A stretch of 64,000 nucleotides of DNA. It comes from Muribaculaceae bacterium (GTDB lineage Bacteria > Bacteroidota > Bacteroidia > Bacteroidales > Muribaculaceae). The number at the start of each line of letters is the position of its first letter. Positions within the stretch are counted from its first letter, which is position 1. This document shows, one piece after another, positions 51,448-59,454 of the stretch. Where the stretch lies: NCBI GenBank assembly GCA_014867205.1, contig WGUO01000003.1:54648-118647 (forward strand), given 5' to 3'. The notes beneath the pieces are model-generated. The model ran no database searches. It worked only from the letters and a program-made list of their open reading frames with translations, and was not told where the DNA came from. Position numbers and translations under genes: made by a program.

Positions 51448-53751
51448 TTATTTCTTGATTGCCTTGTGCGCCTTTCCGTCGGCTGTGCGCACGATGTAGA
51501 GGCCGGGAGCGTCGGCGCTGCTTACGCGCACGCCCTGCAGGGTGTAGATGGCGACAGTCTCGTCAGCGTCGACAGAGTCAATGTCGATGATTCCGCTACC
51601 CTTCTCGACGGTAATGACGACGTCATGGCTTACGCCGGCACCCTTGACGGTGATGGTCACATTCTCGTCCTCGGGAGCATCCTCGGCGGCAGTTACATTG
51701 AGTTTTGTCTCGCCATAGCGGCCGCTGACATTGGCGGTGAGCCAGGAGGGAAGGTTATCGACAGTCAGGTTCTCGCCGGGATGATAGCTGTCAAGGGCGA
51801 CCTCGGCGGTGCTGCCCTGAGCCACTGTTCCGTCAGCCTCGCCCTGGAGCCAGGGGAATGCGGCATCGAGCTGGATGTAGAATGTCTGCATCGTCTCCGT
51901 GTAGTTGACAACCGGGGTAAGGCTCTCTCGGACGTCGCCATCGAAAGATATCTGCTTGCCGATCCAGCCAAGGGCCATGCCGTCGGGATTGGGGTTCTCG
52001 CTGAGGACAGGAGTGAAGAACTCTACATTCTCGCTGTCGCGGAAACCGCTGATGCGGACCACAAAGGCGTCGCAGACACTGTTGCTCATCACAACCGGTT
52101 CGGCGAATGTGAAGTTGAGCGTCAGGAAGTCGCTTGATCCCTGCGTCTCGATCTTGGTGACCTCTGAGCCCTTGCATGATGCTGACGCGATCGGGTCGCC
52201 GAGCGTGCCATCCTCGTTCAGGGGTACGATCTCAGCCTTGAAGTTGGCCTCATCGCCTATTACTCCGAATGCCGAGGCCCATGCGCCGCGAATCACGAGA
52301 GGAGACTCGGAAGGGAAGAAATATGTCATGTAGCTCTCGAGATGTGCCCAGTTGTCGTCGTTACCCTCGTCGCCGAATGTGTAGCGTGTCCAATAGTTGT
52401 CGGAATCGCCGCTGTAACCGAATATAGGCACGAGTTCGTCGGAGATGGTTGTCGTACCCTCGGTCGATGGGTCGATCATTCCCATTCCGAACGGCTCAAG
52501 GAACTTGTCGCCATCCTCGTACTGAATCTCGAAGATGGCATCGTTGCCTGCCTGCACGTAATTGCCGCGCGTGTACTCTCCGGGCGAGGAATTGGGGGCG
52601 GAGCCGTGAAGCACAGGAGTATAGTAGAGGTTGTTGCGGGTGCTGAAGTCGCCTGAGTAGTCGGTGCGGAAAGAGAGTGTCAGTTCATCCTGCTCGTCAC
52701 TGTTCTTCCACTCGTTGTCTGAGTCGAAGAAGTCCCATGAGTAGGTCGCGCCCTCGTTGTCGCTGAGGTTGACCCAGGTGACGGGGTGGAATACGGGGGC
52801 GTTGAGTATCGAGAGTTTAAGTGAGTAGGCGTTGGGCGACATGCCGTAGAAATAGGTTCCGGTCGGATTGGCATAACTCAGCTCGAGGTTGGGGAGGCCG
52901 ACGGTGACATCATCGATTGCTACGGTGTTGCCGTCCTTGCCGACATACTGGAAGCCGATCATCACGTTCTGGCCTGCATACTCGTCAAGAGATATCTTTA
53001 TGGTCGAGGCCGACATTGTCTGGGATGCCAGCAGTGTGGCGAAGTCCATGTCCATGAAATCATCGGCGAGCGACTTGAGCAGCGTCCAAGTCTGGCCGCC
53101 GTCGGTGCTGATGTTGATCTTATGGTCAAAGGCGACTATCTTGTCCCCGACATACTGCATGGTCTCCCAGTCGACATTTTCCATGGAGAAATACCAGACA
53201 CCGTCGTTAAGGACTTTAAAAGAGAGCTCCATGCCGGGCTGAACCTCGACTATGGGGGTTACGAGCCACTCGTCAAGATACTCGGGGTCGAAGTTGATAG
53301 CCATGGCGGCACCGTCAAACCCGCCAATGAGCAACGCAGAAACATCGGGTACCACACTCCAGGGGAGGGCCTCCTCGCGTCCGGAGTTGCGGTTGAGAGT
53401 CCAGCCGGCGGGGAGCCATGCCGTGTTGTCAGGGTCCTCAGTGTAACCCTCGAAGTTCTCGTTGAGCACGTAGCCCTCGGAGAGTTCGCGAGCCGGAGTG
53501 TCTCTTACGGGATTGATTCGCGATTTAGATGATGCGAGCTCGATGCGCTTGGATACATTGCCGTTCTTGTCAGCGACGACATTCATCTTCACGCCCTTGG
53601 CGAGAGTCTTGGATTTAAGTACACGCATCTCGTTCTGTACAGACACCTGCTGGGCCGAGGTGTCGACTGCTTTTTTAACCGGTCCGGGAGCGGCGGCCGC
53701 TGCTGCGAGGGCAACCGAGCCTGCAAGACCTGCAAGTAGAAATTTCTTCAT
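51448..53751 (-). CDS. secreted choice-of-anchor-J-type protein with T9SS-like tail
   Basis: 767 aa from ATG 53751 (MKKFLLAGLAGSVALAAAAAAPGP), a clear signal peptide. Residues ~110-295 form an anchor-J-type beta-sandwich (YVLNENFEGYTEDPDNTAWLPAGWTLN, YLDEWLVTPIVEVQPGMELSFKV, MIGFQYVGKDGNTVAIDDVTVG). A long beta-rich middle follows, then an Ig-like segment (ENVTITVKGAGVSHDVVITV) and a T9SS type A-like tail (APGLYIVRTADGKAHKAIKK) whose GLYIVRTADG core nearly repeats that of the 11674-13686 gene. Probably a surface adhesin or binding protein; no enzymatic motif seen. It has its own promoter at 53848-53878. Confidence 0.8.
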   Translation of the reverse strand: MKKFLLAGLAGSVALAAAAAAPGPVKKAVDTSAQQVSVQNEMRVLKSKTLAKGVKMNVVADKNGNVSKRIELASSKSRINPVRDTPARELSEGYVLNENFEGYTEDPDNTAWLPAGWTLNRNSGREEALPWSVVPDVSALLIGGFDGAAMAINFDPEYLDEWLVTPIVEVQPGMELSFKVLNDGVWYFSMENVDWETMQYVGDKIVAFDHKINISTDGGQTWTLLKSLADDFMDMDFATLLASQTMSASTIKISLDEYAGQNVMIGFQYVGKDGNTVAIDDVTVGLPNLELSYANPTGTYFYGMSPNAYSLKLSILNAPVFHPVTWVNLSDNEGATYSWDFFDSDNEWKNSDEQDELTLSFRTDYSGDFSTRNNLYYTPVLHGSAPNSSPGEYTRGNYVQAGNDAIFEIQYEDGDKFLEPFGMGMIDPSTEGTTTISDELVPIFGYSGDSDNYWTRYTFGDEGNDDNWAHLESYMTYFFPSESPLVIRGAWASAFGVIGDEANFKAEIVPLNEDGTLGDPIASASCKGSEVTKIETQGSSDFLTLNFTFAEPVVMSNSVCDAFVVRISGFRDSENVEFFTPVLSENPNPDGMALGWIGKQISFDGDVRESLTPVVNYTETMQTFYIQLDAAFPWLQGEADGTVAQGSTAEVALDSYHPGENLTVDNLPSWLTANVSGRYGETKLNVTAAEDAPEDENVTITVKGAGVSHDVVITVEKGSGIIDIDSVDADETVAIYTLQGVRVSSADAPGLYIVRTADGKAHKAIKK

Positions 53752-53847
53752 GCTTGTAGCGTTTTTAGTTAATATTTGTGTTATTGTATCTTTTATCGGC
53801 TGAATAATGTACGGGTCTATTTGACAGGGTAATTTACATTGACAGGA

Positions 53848-53889
53848 CAAAAATAAGCAAAACGGCGCAAATAAACAATTTGCGCCGTT
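53848..53889 (-). promoter_or_regulatory. promoter of the anchor-J gene embedded in the thyA terminator
   Basis: On the minus strand, TTG (53876-53878), a 20-bp spacer and TATTTTTG (53848-53855) form a promoter. The same stretch holds a perfect 11-bp stem, AACGGCGCAAA (53861-53871) with TTTGCGCCGTT (53879-53889), followed on the minus strand by a T-rich tract, a good terminator for thyA. The -33 box sits in the hairpin loop and the -7 box in the T-tract. Confidence 0.65.
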
Positions 53890-53922
53890 ATTTTTACGAT
53901 AATTAAGTTAAAATATGTATTG

Positions 53923-54717
53923 TCAGACCGAAACGACACCCTTGATTGCCGGATACGGGTCGTAGCCCTCGAGCCGGAAGTCATCGTAGGTGAAGTCGAA
54001 GATTGACTTGACATCAGGATTTATCACCATTCGGGGCAGCGGGCGCGGCTCACGCGTGAGCTGCAGCTCGACCTGTGGGAGATGGTTGAGATAGATATGG
54101 GCGTCGCCGAGCGTGTGGATGAAATCACCGGGCCTCAGACCGCACACCTGCGCCATCATCATGGTGAGCAGCGCGTAGCTGGCGATATTGAATGGGACTC
54201 CGAGAAAGCAGTCGGCGCTGCGCTGATAAAGCTGGCATGACAGGCGACCGTCGGCCACATAGAACTGGAAGAATGCATGGCACGGCGGGAGGTTCATGTT
54301 GTCGATGTCGGCGACATTCCATGCGCTCACTATAATCCGGCGGGAGTCGGGATTGTTGCGGATATCATTGACGGCCTGCGAGATCTGGTCGATTGAGCCG
54401 CCGTTGTAGTCGGGCCAGGAACGCCACTGATAGCCGTAGATATGGCCGAGCGAGCCGTCCGGGTCGGCCCATTCGTTCCAGATGCGCACACCATGCTCCT
54501 GCAGGTAATGCACGTTGGTGTCGCCCTTGAGAAACCACAGCAACTCATAGATGATGCTCTTGAGATGCACCTTCTTTGTGGTCAGAAGAGGGAATCCCTC
54601 CTCCAGGTTGAATCGCATCTGGTATCCGAAAGTCGATATTGTGCCTGTGCCTGTGCGGTCGCCTTTGGGTGTGCCGCAGGCCATTATGTGACGGAGAAGA
54701 TCCTGATACTGTCTCAT
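53923..54717 (-). CDS. thyA: thymidylate synthase
   Basis: Makes dTMP from dUMP using methylene-tetrahydrofolate. 264 aa from ATG 54717 (MRQYQDLLRHIMACGTPKGDRTGTGT), exactly the E. coli length class. Cys146 in NLPPCHAFFQFYV is the catalytic nucleophile; DGSLGHIYGYQWRSW, QLYQRSADCFLGVPFNIASYALL and the C-terminal YDPYPAIKGVVSV are all present. Its start overlaps the stop of the 4Fe-4S protein gene by 4 bp (54714-54717), so it is translationally coupled at the end of a run with pyrG and yidC. Confidence 0.98.
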   Translation of the reverse strand: MRQYQDLLRHIMACGTPKGDRTGTGTISTFGYQMRFNLEEGFPLLTTKKVHLKSIIYELLWFLKGDTNVHYLQEHGVRIWNEWADPDGSLGHIYGYQWRSWPDYNGGSIDQISQAVNDIRNNPDSRRIIVSAWNVADIDNMNLPPCHAFFQFYVADGRLSCQLYQRSADCFLGVPFNIASYALLTMMMAQVCGLRPGDFIHTLGDAHIYLNHLPQVELQLTREPRPLPRMVINPDVKSIFDFTYDDFRLEGYDPYPAIKGVVSV

Positions 54718-55538
54718 GTCTTGGATTGTCGTTTTACTTTGCGCAGCAGCGGGGTTGCCGGCCTGTTGCGGTTTATCTGGTAGCGTATGGCGTTTTCGGG
54801 GCACTCGGCCACGCAGTCGAGACATCTGACGCATCTCGAGGCGTCGACATATCGGCTCACCACCTTAATGCACTGTGACCGGCATATCTCCTCGCACTTG
54901 CCGCATGAGGTGCATCGGTCGGGGTCGATCTCGATGTGCATCACCGAGTGCTCCTGCAGGAACCCGAGAGCCGTTCCGAGCGGGCAGTAGCGCGAGCAGA
55001 ACTCGCGGCCATGCCAGAGTGAGGTCGCGGCGATAAGAATGGCGGAGACAATCCCGGCGGCGATGCCGGTGGCGACACCGGGGCCGATTGTGGCCCATGT
55101 CGATGAGACCGTGTCCGGATTGGCCGCGGCCGCCATGTTGCGGGCGATGTTCCACGGTTCGATGGCGAACGGGACCGCCATTACGCCGGCCAGCAGGCAT
55201 AGGATATATATCCAGAGCACGTGCTTGCCCCAGCGGGTGGGATGGCGGTAGCGGAACGGCTTGTCGAGGGCCGGGATGCGTCTGCGTATCCTGAGGAAAA
55301 TGTCGGAGAACGTGCCGACCGGGCATGCGATGGCACAATATACGCGACCGAACAGAAAAGTCATAAGGAGCCACACGAGTGTGGCTCCCATGGTGATTGA
55401 TGCGGCCGAGAGGATGATCTGCAGTCTCATGGCGGCGCGGGCCATGGGATGCACTTGCGGCCCGATAAGCAGGCAGGCCGCAGACGCTACGAAGAATAGT
55501 GTAGCGAGAAGAATCCTGATGGCTCGCAGTTGTCTCAT
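54714..55538 (-). CDS. NapH/CcoG-like membrane 4Fe-4S protein
   Basis: 274 aa from ATG 55538 (MRQLRAIRILLATLFFVASAACLL). About five membrane helices. Two membrane-edge cysteine motifs (FGRVYCAIACPVGTFSD, REFCSRYCPLGTALGF) are typical of the NapH/NosR/RdxA polyferredoxin family, and two C-terminal ferredoxin motifs (CTSCGKCEEICRSQC, CVRCLDCVAECPENA) bind 4Fe-4S clusters. Such proteins pass electrons across or along the inner membrane; the partner here is unknown. It sits 2 bp after yidC and overlaps thyA, an unexpected position between membrane insertion and dTMP synthesis. Conserved operon position, not shared chemistry, is the likely reason. Confidence 0.88.
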   Translation of the reverse strand: MRQLRAIRILLATLFFVASAACLLIGPQVHPMARAAMRLQIILSAASITMGATLVWLLMTFLFGRVYCAIACPVGTFSDIFLRIRRRIPALDKPFRYRHPTRWGKHVLWIYILCLLAGVMAVPFAIEPWNIARNMAAAANPDTVSSTWATIGPGVATGIAAGIVSAILIAATSLWHGREFCSRYCPLGTALGFLQEHSVMHIEIDPDRCTSCGKCEEICRSQCIKVVSRYVDASRCVRCLDCVAECPENAIRYQINRNRPATPLLRKVKRQSKT

Positions 55539-55540
55539 GA

Positions 55541-57637
55541 TCAGCGGCGTTTGCCCTGCTGCTTCTGCTGCTCGCGGAGCATGGCCTGCTGCTGGCGCTG
55601 CATCTCCTCGAGACGCGCCATGAATCCCGATTTCTTTTTGGGCTTCTTGGCGTTCTCCCTCATCTTGGCCCTCACGCTCTCGTCCTTGATGACAAAGCGG
55701 AACGCGTAGGTCTGGATGATGGTGATGAGAAGTGACAGGAAATAGTAGTATGACAGACCCGCCGCATAGTTGTTGAAGAAGACCATGAAGAACACCGGCA
55801 TCAGATACATCATCCACTTCATGCCGGGCATCGTGTTGGCCTGGTTCTGGGTGTTGAGGTATGTGTAGATGATGTTGGTGGCGGTCATCAGCAGACAGAA
55901 GAGCGAGATGTGGTTGCCGAAATACTTGGTGATGAACGGAATGTTGCCGCTCCAGGAGATTATGGCGTCGGGCGCGGAGAGGTCATGCGCCCAGAGGAAG
56001 CTCTGGCCGCGGAGCTCGATGCACGACGGGAAGAAGGCGAACATCGCGATAAGCACAGGCATCTGGAGCAGCATGGGGAGACAGCCCGACATCGGGTTTG
56101 CCCCAGCCTGTGAGTAGAGTGCCATGGTCTTCTGCTGTCGGGTCATGGCGTTCTCGTTGCCGGGGTACTTGTCGTTGATGGCCTTTATCTCAGGCGCGAG
56201 CACGCGCATCACTGCCTGGCTGCGATACGACTTGTAGGTCAGCGGGAAGAGGATCAGCTTGATGAAGATCGTGAGCAGCAGGATGATTATGCCGTAGTTG
56301 GATATGAACTTGCCGAGGAACGTGAACACGGGGATCACGACGCCTGTGTTGATCCATCGGAATAGAGTCCAGCCGAGGGGGATAAGGCGCGTCAGGCTCA
56401 GGTCCTCGTCGGTCTGTATCTCACGGTCGAGGCTTGAAAGGAGGGGATAGAGGTTCGGGCCGATGAAGAGGGAGAAGTTGACCGGGTTCTCGGAGTTCCA
56501 GTTGTAGTCGTTGCTGACGGCCTGTGCCTGGAAGCTCTTCAGGTAGTCGGAGCCCTGGAGCACGGTAGACTTGAAGTCTGCGGTGTTGAAGGGCCGGTCG
56601 GCCACCATGACGGTCGAGAAGAACTGGTTCTTGAAGCCGATCCATTTGATCTTGGCCTTGCGCTCCTCGGTGTCATCCTTGTTCTCGTTGAGGTTCTCTA
56701 CAGAACCGCCGGCATACTTGTAGTAGATCGCTGAGTTTCGCTCCTCGAACATGCGGCCCTGTTCCTGGCGGTGCAGGTCCTGGGTCCAGGTGAAGCCGAG
56801 GTTGCGGTTGTTCGACTGCACGAGTGCGGCCATGTTCTTCTGCACGACGCGCATGCGGACCACATACGAGTCACCCCGGGGCAGCGTGTACTCGATTCCC
56901 CAGTAGGCATCGGGGGCAAGCTCGAGCGCCATCCTCACTGTCGAGTCGTTGAGCATGACAGGCTTGAAGTAGAGTTCTGCGGTCTCGATCGGCTGCGGCA
57001 GCGGGAGCTGGAAGTTGAAGGTATTCTTGTCACCCTCGAACATCACGACCTTCCGTTTCGACTTCTTGGTCTCGTCAGAGGAATACTCGGTGTCGTACTT
57101 CTTAAGTTCGGCGCGTGTTATGGAGCCGGACTTGGTGTTGAGCTGCAGGGCGAGCACGTCGTTCTCGAGGCTGACGGTCTGAGGTGTGCCTGACAGGAAT
57201 CTGGCGAACTTGCCGTACTTGCCGAGAGAAGTGGAGGCGAGGCGCACGGTCTCTATAGCCTTTCGCTGCTCGGCGACAGTCATCTTGGAGAGGTCGCCGG
57301 CCACCACGTCGGCCCAGACGAGGTTGCGTCCGTTGACAGTCACTGTTCCGGTTACGGAGTCTCCGCGGAGCGTGAGGTTCATGCCGTCCTGATTGAGCGA
57401 ATAGGTGCGGATGCTGTCGGCGCCGAGTTGCATCGAGCCGTGGGCCGCGATGTTCTGCACGAGCCATTCGCGCTCGGTGGGCGAGAGGGCGTCGACAGTG
57501 GTCGCCACGGGTGTCTCGGTGGCCACGTCGGGATTCTCGGCAGCGGGTTGCGGTGCCTGCTCCTTGGGTGTGAGCCACATGAAGAGGGCGAACACCACGA
57601 GCATGAGCATCAATCCGTTGAGGGTGTTTTTATCCAT
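55541..57637 (-). CDS. yidC: membrane protein insertase YidC
   Basis: 698 aa. Inserts and folds inner-membrane proteins alone or with SecYEG. N-terminal transmembrane anchor (MDKNTLNGLMLMLVVFALFMWLTP), a large periplasmic beta-supersandwich domain (~50-390), then the five-helix insertase core: YGIIILLLTIFIKLILFPLTYKSYRSQAVMRVLAPEI with the conserved hydrophilic-groove Arg region, QQKTMALYSQAGANPMSGCLPMLLQMPVLIAMF, and LSYYYFLSLLITIIQTYAFRF. The C-terminal basic tail (KKPKKKSGFMARLEEMQRQQQAMLREQQKQQGKRR) may contact ribosomes. 62 bp downstream of pyrG, same strand. Confidence 0.96.
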   Translation of the reverse strand: MDKNTLNGLMLMLVVFALFMWLTPKEQAPQPAAENPDVATETPVATTVDALSPTEREWLVQNIAAHGSMQLGADSIRTYSLNQDGMNLTLRGDSVTGTVTVNGRNLVWADVVAGDLSKMTVAEQRKAIETVRLASTSLGKYGKFARFLSGTPQTVSLENDVLALQLNTKSGSITRAELKKYDTEYSSDETKKSKRKVVMFEGDKNTFNFQLPLPQPIETAELYFKPVMLNDSTVRMALELAPDAYWGIEYTLPRGDSYVVRMRVVQKNMAALVQSNNRNLGFTWTQDLHRQEQGRMFEERNSAIYYKYAGGSVENLNENKDDTEERKAKIKWIGFKNQFFSTVMVADRPFNTADFKSTVLQGSDYLKSFQAQAVSNDYNWNSENPVNFSLFIGPNLYPLLSSLDREIQTDEDLSLTRLIPLGWTLFRWINTGVVIPVFTFLGKFISNYGIIILLLTIFIKLILFPLTYKSYRSQAVMRVLAPEIKAINDKYPGNENAMTRQQKTMALYSQAGANPMSGCLPMLLQMPVLIAMFAFFPSCIELRGQSFLWAHDLSAPDAIISWSGNIPFITKYFGNHISLFCLLMTATNIIYTYLNTQNQANTMPGMKWMMYLMPVFFMVFFNNYAAGLSYYYFLSLLITIIQTYAFRFVIKDESVRAKMRENAKKPKKKSGFMARLEEMQRQQQAMLREQQKQQGKRR

Positions 57638-57699
57638 TCTGAGTTATAATCGGGTTTTGGTTTATATGCTTTGGTTATTGGTTCAGCCAGAGAGCCCGT

Positions 57700-59322
57700 T
57701 CAGTTGGCTGCAGGTTTTTCATCGGAATAATCGATTGCGGCCTTGACGAAAGACATGAAGAGCGGGTTTGGCTCGAGTACTGTCGACTGGTATTCGGGAT
57801 GATACTGTGTGCCGATGAACCAGCGCTTTCCGGGAATCTCGACCACCTCGACGAGGTGAGTCTCCGGATTCTCGCCGACGCAGAGCATGCCGGCCTCCTC
57901 GAAGCGTGCGCGGTAGTCGTCGTTGAACTCGAAGCGGTGGCGGTGGCGTTCCATCACCTCCTCGGAGCCGTAGGCCTCGGCGACGCGCGAGCCGGGGCGC
58001 AGGCGGCACTTGTAGGCGCCGAGGCGCATGGTGCCTCCCATGTTCGAGATTGATTTCTGCTCCTCCATGAGGTCAATGACGTTGTGTGGGGTCTTGGTGT
58101 CCATCTCGGTCGAGTTGGCGTCTTCAAGGCCGAGCACGTTGCGTGCGAACTCGATTACCATGCACTGCATGCCGAGGCAGATGCCGAAAGTAGGTATGTC
58201 ATGCTCGCGGCACCAGCGGAGCGCCACGAACTTGCCCTCGATGCCACGCTGGCCGAAGCCGGGGGCGATTATGACGCCGTCCATGCCGCCGAGCCGCTCC
58301 TCCACGTTCGATTCGTTGAGTTTCTCTGAGTGGACATAGACTATGTTGACCTTATGGTCGAGATATGTCGCGGCCTGCATTAGGCTCTCGTTGATGGACT
58401 TGTAGGCGTCCTGGAGCTCGACATACTTGCCGACGAGCCCGATGTTGACCACCTTCCCGGCGTTGGCGAGCTTGTGGAGGAATGTGTTCCAGCGCTCGAG
58501 ATTGGGCTCGGGCGTCGGGTCGGCGTCAGTCAGCCGTATCACAATGTCGTCGAGATGCTGTTCGTGCATGCGCAGGGGCACCTGATAGATTGTCGGCTGG
58601 TCGAGGCTCTGGATCACGGCCTCGGGAGCCACGTTGCAGAACTGGCCCACCTTGCGGAGCATGGCGGCCGGAATCTCCTTCTCGGTGCGGAGCACGAGGA
58701 TGTCGGGTTGGATTCCGACGCTCTGCAGCTGCTTGACGGAGTGCTGTGTCGGCTTGGTCTTCAGTTCCTTGGCGGCATGCAGGTAAGGCACGTAGGTGAG
58801 GTGGATGAAGAGTGCGCTCCGGCCGAGTTCCCACTTGAGCTGGCGCACCGCCTCAAGGAAGGGGGTAGACTCGATGTCGCCGACGGTGCCTCCTATTTCT
58901 GTAATGACGAAATCATATTCGCCGGTCTTGCCGAGCAGTTTGACGTTCCGTTTGATCTCGTCGGTGATATGGGGGATAATCTGGACTGTCTTGCCGAGAT
59001 AGTCGCCACGGCGCTCCTTGTCGATGACCGACTGGTAGATTCGGCCTGTGGTTACGTTGTTGGCACGCGAGGTCTTGATGTTTGTGAACCGTTCGTAGTG
59101 CCCGAGGTCCAGGTCGGCCTCATGTCCGTCGACGGTGACGTAGCACTCGCCATGCTCGTAGGGATTGAGTGTGCCCGGGTCGATGTTGATGTACGGGTCA
59201 AATTTCTGGATTGTCACGCGGTAACCGCGGCTGAGCAGCAGTCGCGCGAGCGAGCTCGAGATGATTCCCTTGCCGAGAGAGGAGACCACTCCTCCGGTCA
59301 CAAAGATGTACTTAGTATCCAC
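57700..59322 (-). CDS. pyrG: CTP synthase
   Basis: 540 aa, starting at GTG 59322 (decoded MDTKYIFVTGGVVSSLGKGI), the position of the family N-terminus; a more upstream GTG at 59376 would add a non-conserved extension. Converts UTP to CTP with ATP and glutamine. The N-terminal synthetase domain shows SSLGKGIISSSLARLL, QKFDPYINIDPGTLNPYEHGE and EIGGTVGDIES. The glutaminase domain shows GFGQRGIEGK and GICLGMQCMVIEFARN with the nucleophile Cys, and a C-terminal HPEYQSTVLEPNPLF with His-Glu. A perfect Bacteroidetes promoter precedes it. First gene of the run pyrG-yidC-4Fe4S-thyA. Confidence 0.96.
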   Translation of the reverse strand: MDTKYIFVTGGVVSSLGKGIISSSLARLLLSRGYRVTIQKFDPYINIDPGTLNPYEHGECYVTVDGHEADLDLGHYERFTNIKTSRANNVTTGRIYQSVIDKERRGDYLGKTVQIIPHITDEIKRNVKLLGKTGEYDFVITEIGGTVGDIESTPFLEAVRQLKWELGRSALFIHLTYVPYLHAAKELKTKPTQHSVKQLQSVGIQPDILVLRTEKEIPAAMLRKVGQFCNVAPEAVIQSLDQPTIYQVPLRMHEQHLDDIVIRLTDADPTPEPNLERWNTFLHKLANAGKVVNIGLVGKYVELQDAYKSINESLMQAATYLDHKVNIVYVHSEKLNESNVEERLGGMDGVIIAPGFGQRGIEGKFVALRWCREHDIPTFGICLGMQCMVIEFARNVLGLEDANSTEMDTKTPHNVIDLMEEQKSISNMGGTMRLGAYKCRLRPGSRVAEAYGSEEVMERHRHRFEFNDDYRARFEEAGMLCVGENPETHLVEVVEIPGKRWFIGTQYHPEYQSTVLEPNPLFMSFVKAAIDYSDEKPAAN

Positions 59323-59419
59323 TTTATCAATATATTGACAGTTTTTGTCGGGCTGGATTGCGGCATTCGGGCGCACAGGGCCCGCTTCCGGTTTTGGGCC
59401 AGACAGAATAAACCGTCTG

Positions 59420-59451
59420 CAAATTTACTCAGAATTCGCTGAATAAGCAAA
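59420..59451 (-). promoter_or_regulatory. promoter for pyrG
   Basis: On the minus strand TTTG (59448-59451), a 20-bp spacer and TAAATTTG (59420-59427) match the consensus fully. It is squeezed into the 132 bp between pyrG and the upstream membrane gene. Confidence 0.8.
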
Positions 59452-59454
59452 TAA

